From NCBI RefSeq assembly GCF_000182565.1, contig NW_015971539.1, forward strand, positions 1,297,219 to 1,361,218: a stretch of DNA of 64,000 bases. Reading direction: 5' to 3'. Each line of letters starts with the position of its first letter. Positions within the stretch are counted from its first letter, which is position 1. The DNA comes from Spizellomyces punctatus DAOM BR117. Taxonomy: Eukaryota > Chytridiomycota > Chytridiomycetes > Spizellomycetales > Spizellomycetaceae. This document shows positions 40,210 through 52,767 of this stretch, piece by piece. A model generated the notes under the pieces. It was not told the DNA's origin, searched no databases, and worked only from the letters and a program-made list of their open reading frames with translations. Position numbers and translations under genes: made by a program.

Positions 40210-42448
40210 ATGTCACCACCGTTGAACGAATCTACCAACAGTCTCGCTGGGAGTCACTTATTCGGAAGCAGTGAAGGGCTTACTGGACGGGATCTCGAGA
40301 ATGGAGGCATATGGGCGTCCATCCTAAAGAGCGTATCATCTTCAAAGACCGTCCAGTCAAAGAATGTCCTGGTCATTGGTAAATGACTGTGCTCTACAGA
40401 TCACACACTTGGATGCTACCCACTAGCTGACCCAAACCATTCATGCCTCAGGGGCTCCACAATCGGGGAAGACAACCCTTATCAACAGCATTCGTCAGCA
40501 AACAGTGGCCACTCAGGAAGTGGACGAGGAAGACACAGGGTTAGCGCTGTCCTACTCATACACGGAGGTCGCGGACGAAGAGCATGAAGGTTAGTTCCGG
40601 GCGGTGGTGGGCGTAGTTGAGATCGCTAACCCGCTACTACTGTTGCAAAACATAGACATTGTCGCCAGGATAGGCTTCTACCATTTAGCGAGTGAGACGG
40701 CGTTTGGAAACCTCTTCCGTTTTGCATTGAAAGCGGACACATTAGCGGATAGTTTGGTTATTCTGGTTCTTGATTGGGCTCGGCCATGGACGTTTCTCAA
40801 AACATTGGAAGATTGGCTTAGCATTCTGGAGAAGCACATTGCCACATTGGAAGAGCGGAATCCCGAACTGCTCGAGGAGCTGAAAGACCGAGGTGCGTGA
40901 TGCAAAGATTCTTCGCTTTTGGAGGGGGCTGGGCAGAATCGCTCATCGTGGTGAGAATGGACTATAGGTCAGGCCTATGTACGCAATTACGCTGAGCCGC
41001 TAGATCAAACGACTCTATCGGGCAAAGAGGGAGTGGAAGGAAAGCATGCGGGAGGCGTTGGTCCTCAGCACTCGGTAGCATTGCCATTAGGTTCCGGAAC
41101 ATTGACTAAGAATCTCGGCATACCCATTGTTGTAGTAGCTGCCAAGGTAATTGTCTGTCGTCTATCATCTTCTCATCTTCACTTAACGGGAAACTTTTCG
41201 CTGCAGTCGGATGCCACCTTTTTGCTGGAACGGGAGCGGGATTACAAGGAGGAGCAGTTCGATTTTATACAACAAAGCCTGCGAACCATCTGTTTGAAAT
41301 GTAAGTATCGCTATGCTCTTGTAATGGTTTACCATTTTTGTTTACGGTGAAATATTTTCTCTCTCACAGACGGAGCCGCCCTTTTTTACACATCCACCCA
41401 TCGACAGCAAACACTTGAAGATCTCCGAACGTATGTTATCCATCGACTGCTCGGACCGCCGAGCACAGCAGGGGCACCAGTATCTGCACAATCTGCCGCA
41501 AATCCTTTCGTCTCCAGTCTGCGGGCACAGGTTGTCGATCGGGATACTGTATTTGTTCCCAGCGGGTGGGACAGTTGGGGGAAGATCAAGGTCCTAAGGG
41601 ACGGGTTCAATTGTAGTGCCATGGCTGGGGAAGCAAATAACGACGGAGATGTTAAGGACGGAGGCTTGTCCAGTGCCCGCGCCTTGTATGAGAGCGTAAT
41701 AGTCAACCCGTTCACGGAAGCGGTAAGAGCCGCACTAGCAGTCTTGTGCGAACTAGAAGCTTCGTACGTACTAACTGTTCCCAATAGGCTTTCTCCGTGG
41801 AACCCATAGTAACTGCAGAGAGTGAGCAATCATTCTTGGAAAGACAACTGGAACTTTTGCAAAATGCGGCTCGATCGCCACAGTCGCCACATGTAAGCCC
41901 TGCATCGCCTGCAGGCGGGGACCCAAGCGCGGCTTTGAAAGCTCGGCTTGGTGGAGCGCAAGTGACTTCGTCCGCTAATTCTCTAGAAGATGTCGCGTCC
42001 AAGGTGGCCAAGTTGACAAAAGCCAAGGTATGTTGATCGCTTCATCCCGTTGCAAAACTGGACCATGGTCCAGATGAGGCATCGTCTGACGACAAACGAC
42101 TCTTCCTAGGAACAAAGTGCACTAGCCGCATCGCGTGACAAAATAAAATCTCCCACTGGTGACATTCCATTGCCAGCAAGTCTTATATCTTCAACCGCGG
42201 TATCGCGGGCAGCTGGTGCTCTTGGGGCTGGAAGTGGACCACCCGCAAGTCAAAACGAGGTGCTCGCCAATTTCTTCCAATCTTTACTGGCCAAAAAGAC
42301 CACCGTTCCTGCTGCACCTGCGGTCGGCACGTCCTCCCCCGCCAGCGTTCCAAGCCGAACTTCACCGGCAGGGTCCGTTGAGAATGCGGGGGCTGCTGCG
42401 GCCGACAAATCAAAAAGTGCTCCTTCGTCAGGAGACACCGGTAAATGA
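40210..42448 (+). CDS. Cytoplasmic dynein light intermediate chain
   Basis: Non-catalytic dynein subunit that links the motor to cargo adaptors. Eight exons (40210-40378, 40452-40589, 40656-40892, 40968-41146, 41207-41300, 41370-41722, 41788-42027, 42110-42448) keep phase throughout and give 582 residues. The Ras-like domain has a P-loop created by splicing (VIGAPQSGKTTLINSI), then ADSLVILVLDWARPW and LGIPIVVVAAKSD, the usual DLIC landmarks, then YGAALFYTSTHRQQTL and VFVPSGWDSWGKIKVL. The C-terminal part is disordered with a short helix (NEVLANFFQSLLAKK) that matches the adaptor-binding helix of DLICs. Whether it serves the cytoplasmic or also the intraflagellar motor cannot be told. Confidence 0.93.
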
Positions 42449-42591
42449 TAATCTACTGTCTTTCGTGGGCTTCTTCATTTTACAGTGCCAGAGATGAAGG
42501 TAACTATATATTCATATGTAATTGTAAACTATTGTACAAAATGTGACTGGTATTATATCAACGAGCGACCTGCATATCGCATGATTTGAGC

Positions 42592-44591
42592 CTAAATTTT
42601 AAAATGCGTAAGGGATGAGGGGCAGTTGCGCGTAATCCTCAAGCAAAATTCTTTTACCTTCACCGGAGACAGAGAGTTTGTCAGGTTGAGGCCAAATGAC
42701 CGCAGGGCGGCCACGGGGCCCAGGTCAGTCCCGAATAGACGTCCGATACTATCTATTGCCTTCATCATGGCCAAATTTGGTACATACCGCGATTGGGCGT
42801 ACTTCTCCAAAAGATGTATGTGACCTGTCCGTTATAACAAATAAGAATGCGCGTCATGATTTCCCGCACGAAGCGGACTTACCAATGTCCTGCCCTACTT
42901 GCAGACCATCAGTAATGGCCTGCGCCAAACTTTCAACATCTGCTAAACCCAGATTTAATCCCTGTCCTGCCAACGGATGAACCGTATGTGCAGCATCTCT
43001 GTAACAATTTTGGATATGAGAAGATGAAAAAGGGACGATACGGTGCCGTGACAGGCAGAGTGACAGGCAGAGCTCACCCTATCAAGGCGACCCGGCTCTT
43101 CACATAAAACTCGGAATTCCTCAATCGTAAAGGAAAAGCAGCCCGGCTGCCTGCCTGCACACCAACAACCTGTGGGGGAATTGGTTGTGAGGATGGATCA
43201 TAGGCAGCCTCACGTTGACGTCCCCAAGTCGATTCCTCCTTGAAATCAACCAACGGCTTTCCGTCAGGCGAAATGTGAGCGCAGAGATATTGGATATCAG
43301 CCGACGGTGAGGTGCACGCGGCGTTGAGGAGCTCAACAAATTCTGCTTCAGGTAAAGAGCAGACACGTGATGCGAGGGTAGGAGTGATTGACCAGACTAA
43401 TGAACTGTAGCCGTTGTTCAACTACGAAGTGGTCAGGACGGTGATACTACCTTGTGATTGTTCTGAGGTTTACTTACAGGGAGGAGAGCAATCGGACCGG
43501 TAGGTAGAAACCGTTGCCACGCAGTATCATTTTCAACACCGGGAGCCAGCTTGAGCGTTGCTACCACGCCCATTTGCGAGTAGTCCCATCCAATAGAATC
43601 GATGCCAGCAAACGTCCGAACTTTGGAATTCGCGCCATCTGCGCCCACCTTTACATCACGTTTAGCATAACGTTGGTGCGCCTGGTAAAGGAGCACGATT
43701 GAGTGCATGCTCACCAAGAGTCTACTTTGAATGGTCCGACCATCCTCTAACTGAACAATTGGCCAGCCGGTTGCGCTCTTCCCTTCGTCAGTCACAATAG
43801 ATTGCACCTTGGCGCGATTGAACACACTGACTGAGTTTCCCGCCTCTTGGAGTCTTTCAACCAGAGCTGCTTGGAGATGGTTGTTTTCTACAATGTACGC
43901 AATAGAATTTGCGCCAATCGTAGCTGCATCAAAGGCTATCTTGCCCTTTCCAATGGCATCCCACACCTGCAGATCTCGCGTTAGGTTAAATGGAATACGG
44001 CGATCCTTTCTTGGAAAGTTTTTCATCAACCTGCATTTTCTTGTATGGCCATCGTCGTGACGCTTCAATTCGCTCCCACACCTGCAAATCTTGAGGACGT
44101 TCAGCGAATCATTCTGAACCAGAAAATGGCCCACATGTAAAAAATGACCAAGAACCTTGGAGGAGACCAACTGTTCCTTGAGTCAGGGAACTAACGCGAT
44201 TGGAATAGATGCCTTCTTGAGCATTTAGAGGACGATACAGATCACCCGCCTCCACCAAGGCAACGTTCAAGGAGGATGCAGCTGGAGATGACGCTAATAT
44301 TTCACACAAACAAAGCAAGATGAGATGACATTTATGGACATGTATTCCAGCTCACCAATGTCACATACCCAGCGCACATGCAAGTGCTGTGCCCACAGTG
44401 CCCCCTCCTACGATGCAAACGTCGCAACTGTGCGATTCACCGGCGGGCAACGCATGTGTTGACGTGGAGAGGCTGCTGCAGGACGTGGGAGGAAATGGCC
44501 GGTTCCCAGCGGCGATTGACAGAAAGGGCCATCCCACCAGACGTCGCCCTCGCAGGGATCTGACGCCGCGTGCCAAGGCGATTGGCGTCAT
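42592..44591 (-). CDS. COQ6: Ubiquinone biosynthesis monooxygenase COQ6
   Basis: FAD-dependent hydroxylase of the coenzyme Q pathway (C5 hydroxylation of the ring), mitochondrial inner membrane, matrix side. ATG at 44591 opens an Arg-rich presequence (MTPIALARGVRSLRGRRLVG) suited to mitochondrial import, then the FAD Rossmann motif CDVCIVGGGTVGTALACALG. Later exons give NRVSSLTQGTV, NSIAYIVENNHLQAALVERL, the second FAD motif LLVGADGANSKVR, GWDYSQMGVVATL and RFLPTGPIALLPVS. DG-type FAD/ribityl motif DAAHTVHPLAGQGLNLGLADV is spliced near 43,000-42,900. The C-terminal exon reads EKYAQSRYVPNLAMMKAIDS. About six exons; the last junction near 42,660 is unclear, so the terminal residues may differ. 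Confidence 0.9.
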
Positions 44592-44777
44592 TTTTCCAAA
44601 CGGAATTCGTTTTGTGATCTCGATAACTTGGCAATTTCAACCTGCCACACACACATCCCGTCAAGTGATGATCCCAAATGTCACTTGTTGCCATAACAGG
44701 ACAATAATACCGCGTCTGGGTGAACTTGGCAAGTTCGCTCCCCCCCCTTCCTTTTGTTCGCAGTTTCTTTTTATCAG

Positions 44778-46521
44778 ATGGCCGACGACGCTTCATTGGC
44801 AAACGACAACAACGGTATCGCATCGTCTGCTGCTGCTTCTGCATCACCCTCTACACCCACCACCAGCGAGCTCGGTTCCACCGCTTCTTCCAACCGACCG
44901 CGCATCATTGTCGCAAGCCCAGAACCCATGAGAATGGCAGAAGCTGGCCACAAGTTTCCCAAAGGCACAGACTCGTCGTCGTCGCCATTCTTGCAAATCA
45001 GGTCCACGGACGATAAACACATTGTTTCCTCTTCGGCCCCATCCACCACTATGCTAGACGAGCTAGATGAACCTGTGGGGGCAACCTTAGCAGAAACACC
45101 TACTGGCTCCGAAACCCAAAGTACGAGCCCGCTGAACACACCGGATGAACGATCAATGGTCTATAGCCCGGGTGAAAGCGAAGTGGAGGATGAAAAGTAC
45201 ATACAGAGCCCGGATAGTGTTCATAGTCCGCTGACGTTTGACGACGAGGTTTCTCGCTCGAACGGCTTCAAAATTGGATTTGCAGAGGATAAGAACAAAA
45301 AGTACCGACGAACGATGGAGGTAAGGGGTCAATCTGTTTAGCTTTGAGAGAGGCTGTTTGTAAATCGACTCTACGCGCTGGTTGGCAGGATGCGCATGCT
45401 TACATTTATAATTTCACCAATACAAATGGATCAGGTGAGAACATTTGTACAAGGTGCTTGGCTATTCGTGTTATTGACCGTTTTATAGGGTGGTTTGCCA
45501 TTTATGACGGCCATGCAGGGAAAACGGCCGCTGAATGGTGCGGAGAGCATCTCCATGAGGTGGGTTACATGACACTGAATGAGAAGCAATTGCCCAGACA
45601 GGGTGGGATCTAACGACCTTGCTGTTTGTGCCGCGAAAGAATTTTGAGAAACTGCTACAAGAACGTCCATCGACGGCTGTTCCAGAACTGCTAAATGATT
45701 CATTCCTCGTTACCGACTCACAACTGGGCGAAAGAAAAGCCTCGTACTCTGGTTGTACAGCAGTAGTCGGTTTCATACGAACAGAAGATCGACCAAGTCC
45801 AAATGCAAGCAGCGACAGCGGAGCAAAGACACGAAAGCGAGTAGGTACCTTCTCGAACGTTGCATTACTGGTATTTTAATAACGCGACACTCCACAGAGA
45901 ATATTATATACTGCAAATGTGGGGGATGCAAGAGCCGTATTAGGGTGAGTCACAAATGCAAGAACCTACATGTCAACGACGTCGTCTCAAATGAGCCCCA
46001 TGCAGTCGAGACGGAAAGGCTATTCGATTATCGTACGATCATAAAGGATCTGATCCATTAGAAGCAAAACGGATCGTTGATTCCGGCGGATTCGTTATGA
46101 ATAACCGAGTCAACGGTACGTCATAAATTGGTTCAATTAGAGGGACCTACAATTGATTAGCGGGCATTGTTTAGGTGTTTTGGCGGTCACTCGTTCCTTA
46201 GGAGATATCACAATGAAAGACTGGATTATTGGGAGCCCGTATACAGCAGAAACGATATTAGACGAGAAAGACACATGTCTGATATTAGCTTGTGATGGCG
46301 TAAGTCCGATTGGTCCCCTCCGACATTAAGCAACGCCTGACGCATTCCTGTAGATATGGGACGTTTGTTCCGACCAAACTGCAATTGATCTGATAAAGGA
46401 TGTGACAGATCCGCAGCAGGCTGCGGAAGACCTTTTGGACTATGCGCTGGAGAACTTTTCGACGGACAATTTGAGTGTGCTAGTTGTCCGATTCGATCAA
46501 GAATATCTCTCACGATCGTAG
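44778..46521 (+). CDS. PP2C-family protein phosphatase (PTC1-like)
   Basis: Metal-dependent Ser/Thr phosphatase. A disordered Ser/Thr-rich N-terminus of about 180 residues from ATG 44778 precedes the PP2C core. Splicing at 45320/45389 makes [17 protein letters not shown], the first metal-binding motif, and the next exon gives [22 protein letters not shown] (DGHAG). Then [72 protein letters not shown] read in pieces across introns, ILACDGIWDV (last metal ligand), and [12 protein letters not shown]. All four metal-binding acid positions are present. Order and spacing match yeast Ptc1, a negative regulator of stress MAP-kinase pathways. Divergent from COQ6 across about 190 bases. Confidence 0.9.
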
Positions 46522-46672
46522 TCTCAGCCCTTGTACAATAGTAATCCACACAGACACCACACACACACAATTCGTTTGCAGTTCATAAAGATGCCCGAGA
46601 GAGATGCTTCACAGGATCATATTAAATCCAACACATGCTACGCAACATTTAGCACATCAGAGGCATTAACGC

Positions 46673-47160
46673 TTAAGCGTTCTGAATGGTGACCTCAACC
46701 TCGACTCCGGGTTCAATGGAGATGGAAGTCTACAAGAATTAGACATTAGACAGATAGTTTCAAATCCGTGCCAGAAATATACATACAATCTGCTTGACAA
46801 TCTCCGAGGGGCTGTGGAGATCGATGAGACGCTTGTGGATACGCATCTCGTAACGGTCCCAGGTCTTGGAACCCTCACCACAAGGCGATTTGCGGGTGGT
46901 GATGCGGAGCACCTTGGTGGGAAGACGGACGGGTCCCTTGACCTTGAGCTGCTTGTCCTTGGCACGGTGGATCAAGTCAGCGCAGACTGTATTGAGAAAC
47001 AAGTCAGACATTTGCTCGGTTTATATGAAGCACGCTTTTGGTACGTACCCTTCTCGAGGTTCTTGACGTTGCGGCTAGTGAGGGTAATACGAATGCGGTG
47101 GATCTTGGGCTCAACAGCCTCCTCGTAACCAGCCTTTCCCTTGGGAGCGACGTAAGCCAT
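46673..47160 (-). CDS. RPS20: 40S ribosomal protein uS10 (RPS20)
   Basis: Three exons on the minus strand (47160-47049, 46986-46787, 46729-46673), 122 residues, phase consistent. N-terminus [18 protein letters not shown], then [20 protein letters not shown] across the first intron, [20 protein letters not shown] and [20 protein letters not shown], and a C-terminus [16 protein letters not shown]. These are the universally conserved uS10 segments; the length is as usual for eukaryotic S20. A small-subunit head protein close to the mRNA entry side. Confidence 0.97.
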
Positions 47161-47431
47161 TTTGTCTTTTGTTGGAATGGACGGAGATGGACTCAGCGGT
47201 GACTCCCTTAAAATGAGCAGAAGGAAGAACGAGAAAAGCACGACGACGACACATCCTTAAGTTGCGAACGAACAAGAAATTTTCAACTGAAGGCACAGTC
47301 ATCAAAACCGTCCAATCAGCGCCTTAGGTTAACACTATATCCGGCTTATAGCTGACGTAAGCGAACTCATCGTTGAGTTGGTGGAGCTTCCAGTTGCGCA
47401 TTTACAACAACACGGTGGGAATAGGAGGGAC

Positions 47432-48240
47432 GCCATGGCAGATAGGTCGCACGATCTCATACAGGCTGCTTTGGTGGGTACCGTCTCTGTATCACGACGT
47501 GAAGATCACGTTTATAACGTTTGCTGAATATCAGCTGCTGGCGATAGCAAAGCATAAGCCGGACCAGGTGTCTGCACTAGGTAGGAAGCGGGTAACAGCT
47601 GACGATCCCACCAAACTAATCAATGTCAAAGACTTTGTTGATCTGTTATCGCAACCGAATGTTTTGAACGAGCGGCTGACGAGAATAACGGCGGATACTC
47701 GTCTACTGGCGAAATCCGAGTTGGCTCGAAACGTTGGCGAAAACTTAGGGAAGGGGCAGGATCTGGAGTCCGCCCTTGCTAGTCTGCAAGTCAATAAGAA
47801 GGCGCGAGACGTCCGTAGGCAGACGGAACTGGAACAACGCGTGGAAGAGCTCGAGCAGGAGTTACTCGAGAAGAACAGGAAACTTTGTCAGGCAGAACTA
47901 GGTCGAGATTTGTTGATGATAATGGCCCTCAGGCAATCTTTGGATGCTATTAGCTGCTGACAACGCTTGCGTCTCATGCACCGGGGACTGGTGCGTTTTT
48001 GTAGAAGTCAGATCACTTTTTCTAAAACAACAAGAAGCAACTGGTAATGGGAAACGCAAGCAAAAGGCCCACAAGTATCAGAAGGCGAAAGCCGCAGAGG
48101 CAGCCAAAGCAGGTACAACGCGTACAAAGTCTGTAGTCTGTGTGATAGCTGAACACGCGGTGCTAACATCATCACGATCGATCAGAGTGTTCACCGTTCG
48201 AAGGGGAGACTGGCCTACGCGAGCGGGTAGAGTTTCTTGA
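47432..48240 (+). CDS. Unrecognised coiled-coil protein (multi-exon, borders uncertain)
   Basis: A likely first exon contains ATG 47432 (MADRSHDLIQAALVG) and the donor GTACCG. A main exon from about 47532 encodes LLAIAKHKPDQVSALGRKR, INVKDFVDLLSQPNVLNERL and a coiled coil (RRQTELEQRVEELEQELLEK). A later exon encodes a Lys/Ala-rich stretch (GNGKRKQKAHKYQKAKAAEA), and a last exon may end at 48240. The frame upstream of 47432 is also open (ELIVELVELPVAHLQQHGGN), so the start may be earlier. The helical layout recalls ESCRT-I VPS37 (Mod(r)) proteins, but the match is weak and no function is claimed. Confidence 0.45.
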
Positions 48241-48366
48241 GCTTGTCAGACTGCTTGTGAGGAGTTGCGGAGATGGGATGGGGAAAGGTACTGGTAAATG
48301 CTGAGGCGCCTGCCCGTATCTCATCGTAATAGCTGTGCTGAGTGAAGTCAATCTGTTGAAGGTATC

Positions 48367-49678
48367 ATGAGCGACTATGGCGATACAATCGCAACGACAA
48401 TTAAACAGACCGCTGGACTCGTTATGGAGAATTTTCGACGTAAAATAGAATTGTTGCAAATGTCGGTAGAGCGAGAAGCCAATGGTGACGAAGAAGGATG
48501 TAGTCAACCTTCACTGCAGTCCTTGGAGAGGGTGATCTCTGTAGCATCCGAACTTCTATTAAAACTCCTAGGTTTGTACTGAGGGTTTATTTCTCGTATC
48601 CTATTTCAGCTGCTCAATTGTTTCAGGCTTCGCGTCGACAAAGTACCTTTTACCAAATCAACAAGAAGAGCTCATCATCGTCTTTAGCAGCGTTGTGCGG
48701 CAGATTACCGAATCAATCTACGTTGTCGGGCAGGTAGTGAATGATATTCGCTTGTTGCAAGGGACCACAGACGGAAACGAGCTTCCGGAGAACACCACAG
48801 TCTCTGAAGCGGTCCAAAAGCCGTTCGACCTTCGTCAGCAGTTGTGCAATATCATTGTCAATTTGTGTAAGGAGCAAACGATGATTGTTCCCTCGGCTCT
48901 TCTCGTAATGGCGAGGGGATGCGCTGCGATGGCTTCTTTTTTGCGGCCTACGACAACTGTATTGCCCAAGGTTTTTTCCGATCCACTGGCTGAGGATCAG
49001 AACGAACAGGCACGATTGCCTTTTCACTCTTGGCAATCACCTCTCGCAAGAGATAATGAGGAATATGCGACCGCATCGGCATTGGATACCGCCTATTATT
49101 ACCTTCTTGGACTGGATGAGCTTCTGAAGCTCGCAGAACTGAATACATTTGACAGCGCCCTTTATGGGGGTCTTATTACAGGTGCGCTAATATTGGGTAT
49201 CAAAATTTGCGCACTCCAGAAATTGTGATCATCTGCCGCACTTTCCACAGAGAAACTTGCGAAAACCTGCTATTCATTGCTCGAAGACTGCCTGGTACGG
49301 ACGCCACTCGAGTATTCCACGTATGCGTTTCGTGTGTGTATTCGTTTCCAGGAGCTCTTGGGACGTGGACAGTTTTGCGTAGACACTACGGTGATTGCAT
49401 TGATAGATCGCTGTCTCAGAGCAAATAGGTTGGATGATGGGCACGATATTGGCTATTCGAACCTGTCAGATTCGAGGACTATAGACTCGTATGAAACGGT
49501 CTCCAGCAACACCAATCGGATGGACCTGGACATGTATTGGCCTGCCGCAAATACATTGGGCCGCGAGGACGACTCGTCTATACTAGGACCCGTAAATAAT
49601 GAGGAGCATCGAGTTGCTCAGGTGTCATGTTATTGTCAACAGGTGAGTGAGCTTATTCCTGTAAAACACATCCAATAA
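48367..49678 (+). CDS. Unrecognised helical protein (multi-exon)
   Basis: ATG 48367 (MSDYGDTIATTIKQTAGLVMEN) opens an exon joined near 48,571 to a long one (FASTKYLLPNQQEELIIVF, ITESIYVVGQVVNDIRLLQG, FDLRQQLCNIIVNLCKEQT, ALDTAYYYLLGLDELLKLAE). A further exon from about 49,226 encodes STEKLAKTCYSLLEDCLVR, STYAFRVCIRFQELLGRGQF and a disordered tail. The sequence is helical and leucine-rich like scaffold or tethering-complex subunits, without a motif I recognise. It may be one gene with the coiled-coil exons upstream. A short 3' exon near 49,7 kb cannot be excluded. 49,680-50,086 shows nothing else convincing. Confidence 0.45.
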
Positions 49679-50086
49679 CTTTTCATCCGATCAATGTCCA
49701 CCAGCCGGCTTCAGGGAACATGATTGCCTGCAGCGGACTGGTGAGTACAGCATGCCGGATTAGCGAACGGCGTACCGATTAGAATTTTCATAACATTTTC
49801 GCGGATGTAGAGGTGTCCTATTAATTGGTTCCATTATGGTTGCGTGGGCTTAACCACACCTCCTATTACTCAATGGTTTTGTCCGAATTGTGCGTGCGTT
49901 AATACCCAGGAAAGATAGGACCCTATAAAGTAATTTACTTGATGTTCGATGCTCTCAAATGCCTTTGTTTGCTCAAATGAAAAATATATTAAGCGTGCGA
50001 TAAATCCTTTACAGTGTATACTTTTGTGGTGGCAGTCCTTCTGGCAAACTGTCATGGGTCATAGGATCTCAATGTCCCACATATTC

Positions 50087-51223
50087 CTACTCTTCTGGCT
50101 TCTTCCCTTTGTCGGCCGATCCTTCCGCAGGGGTTGCATCCGCTGCTGCTGCTTCTGCCTGCTGCTGCAGCTGCCAAGCAGGAATGGTAGGCTTACTCGG
50201 GATGTTAACCAGGCCCCCTCGTGCAAAGGGACCTGGCTCTGTCACGGGTGTTGTCGAGCCGTCATTCGTTCCAGGCAATGAGGTAGACGGGGTAGGTGCA
50301 GATACAGGTAGGCGACGGTTAAGGAGGAGATTCTTCAGGGATTTGATTTCGGTTTGCAGATCGGATATGACGGCGGTTTGAGATTCTTTGGTCTTGTCCA
50401 GCATCTACCAGGGATAAAAATCAGTAAGATAGTTGCATTTTGTTGCAAATTGGCACCCATTCAATCACCTTGGGAATCATGTCTCTAATGCTGTCAATAT
50501 CGCCTTTTAGTTCCTCCAATTCCTTATCTCTTCGCTCATCTTTTTCACGAAGAGCTTTCAAAGTATCCACCATGCCTTCCAAGGCCTTGCTCACTTTGAC
50601 AGCCTGTGCGTCAACTGCTTTCATAACTTCACTAGTCTCTTCTTTTACCACTTCCAAAACTGAAGACGTGGACTCAAGTTGTGAAGCGATCTGCGCGTTT
50701 GAGGCTTCCAGTGACTTTTCACTGGGGAAACTCAAGAGCGGCAGAAGATAGCGCTAGGTAAACCATGAGTGTTGAGATTTTCAGGACTAAAGACGATGCC
50801 GGTCATTGATCGGCTTACCTTTGCCAATGTATATACGCCATATCCGGCTCCGATCGCGCCCACAGCTCCAAGAGTGTAGTCCTTCCATGTGTAGGGCTGT
50901 ACAACTGCCTGTGGTGGTCCATATGCTACCGGCTGGGGATAGCCAGCGGCATTATAGACCACTGGATAGGCACCAGACTGGGCGTAGCCAGCTGGACCAC
51001 TCGGTGGCAGTGGTGGAGCTCCGTTGGCCACTGCTGCTGACGTCGCGCCAGAAGATGAAGAGCCCGATGTTCGGCTCATAGCTTCCTCAATTTCGTCCGC
51101 ACTGAGTCCCTTGGTTTCGAGAAAGGCTATTCGTTTGGCGAGAGGGGACTCTTGAACTTTGGGATCTTTCAGAAAGCGCACCGCGCTTTGCACAATGTCT
51201 TCTCGCACCCCGGGTTTCACCAT
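50087..51223 (-). CDS. PEX14: Peroxin 14 (peroxisomal docking protein)
   Basis: Docking-complex subunit that receives Pex5/Pex7 with cargo at the peroxisome membrane. The N-terminal Pex14 domain is plain: REDIVQSAVRFLKDPKVQES then PLAKRIAFLETKGLSADEIEEA. A Pro/Gly/Tyr-rich linker leads to a hydrophobic membrane segment (YTLGAVGAIGAGYGVYTLAK), then a coiled coil across two exons (SALKALEGMVDTLKALREK-type heptads; DKELEELKGDIDSIRDMIPK) and a disordered Pro/Ala/Glu-rich C-terminus ending KGKKPEE. Start chosen at ATG 51223 (MVKPGVRED); a CTTTTCTTAG acceptor-like tract directly upstream leaves open a tiny first exon. Confidence 0.92.
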
Positions 51224-51501
51224 TCTAAGAAAAGGGAGCAATGAGGGACATGCCCGTCATAATAACTGTTCCTGGAAATGTTGAGTCGTTCATATACCTG
51301 TCTTGTCAGCAAGGTGGATTGGGCAAAATGCCAGATGTAGATCAGAAACTTGCAGTCTGCCCGGTTGGATTTTCCTCCCGAAAGTTAGTCATGCATTTAG
51401 CTGTAAAGGGAAAGTTTATGCACAGTCATGGAAGCCAACATGCGTTCACGGCCAGTTGGGCTTTTTCGCCGTTTACCCTTGTAAACGATTTCATTTTGAC
51501 G

Positions 51502-52560
51502 ATGGCAGGCCCCAAAGAAGGAGCGAAAAGAGGTATGCGCTTTACAACCGGGAACTCTTGTCATGAAGCAAACTCAATCCTTTCCGTCGACAGGCCCGTC
51601 TGCCCTTGTGCAGCTATATCTCACTCTTTATAACTTCGCGTCTGCCACGGCCTGGGGATTTACACTGTTCTTGCTCGTTAAAAGTGTTCTAGAGACAAAT
51701 GTAAAACAGTCTTATGACGCTTGTGGATGGACGGTGACTGTTGTCCAATCTGTGGCGATTCTAGAGGTACGTTGCATAGGGAAAGTTGATCGGTTTGAAG
51801 TTTTAGATTGCTAAACATCGCGCATGTCCACAGGTCCTTCATGCCATATTTGGTCAGCCTCCACTGTTGTGAAAGCGTTTTTTTGCACACATTCAAATAT
51901 GCTTTGTCTACAGGATTGGTGAAAACCCCGGTCGTAACGACCGTGATCCAAGTCTCGTCGCGTTTGCTTCTCGTATGGGGCGTTACCTATCCTTTCAATA
52001 TCCCCGAGGTACATACTCTGTCCAAAGGGATACATATATAGATGCGGAGCTCTGATACTTGATGTCATCTGTCTCCTAGGTTCGGGAGCACTGGGCGTTC
52101 ACCACGATGGTTGGAGCATGGTGTGTTGCCGAGATTGTTCGTTACCTCTATTATGGATTCAATCTTGTGGGATCCCAACCTGCATGGCTCATCTGGTGCC
52201 GGTAAGCAATCTCATTTTCAAGTAATGTTTTGCCCTGGCCGGTGCTCACATGTTGCATCATTTAGGTACAACTTCTTCTTTATTCTCTACCCCGTTGGTG
52301 CTGGAAGTGAATGGATCTTGCTCATCCAATCCCTGTCCGCCGTCCGACAATTTGATGAACGCCTTTGGGCCCTCTATGTCATCATTGCTGGCTTATATCC
52401 TCCTGGTATGTTCACAAGGCAATTCGTTAAGCTTGGATGCGGCTGTTTCTCATTACATCTGGTTGTTCCAGGTCTGTTTAAAATGTATTCTCATATGATG
52501 GGACAGCGGAGAAAGTACTTGAAAGGAACACAAGAGTCCAAAACCAAAAAGCGCGCATAG
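51502..52560 (+). CDS. PHS1: Very-long-chain (3R)-3-hydroxyacyl-CoA dehydratase (PHS1/HACD)
   Basis: ER multi-pass enzyme for the third step of the fatty-acid elongation cycle. Short first exon 51502-51532 (MAGPKEGAKR), second 51594-51766 (YLTLYNFASATAWGFTLFLL ... VTVVQSVAILE), then VLHAIFG / GLVKTPVVTTVIQVSSRLLLVWGV / VREHWAFTTMVGAWCVAEIVRYLYYGFNLVG / RYNFFFILYPVGAGSEWILL, and a C-terminal exon with GLFKMYSHMMGQRRK. The YPVGAGSE motif carries the catalytic Tyr and Glu of the family. Several hydrophobic helices and the basic tail KTKKRA (KK-type ER retrieval) fit ER residence. Seven exons with GT..AG borders. Confidence 0.93.
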
Positions 52561-52767
52561 AGACTATATCATACATAATGTAGTATTAGAGTTTTCGACG
52601 TTCTCATCTGTATGGATCTTCAATGACATTTGGGAAGGCAAACACCAACTTTTGAAGCCCAACCTCCTCGAGTGGTTCAAACCAAAACATGGGCACGTTG
52701 CATGACGCGTTCTGGACTTTGAGCTCAACCGACCGTTGTTCACACCTTTTTTCGCGGATATGCAACG

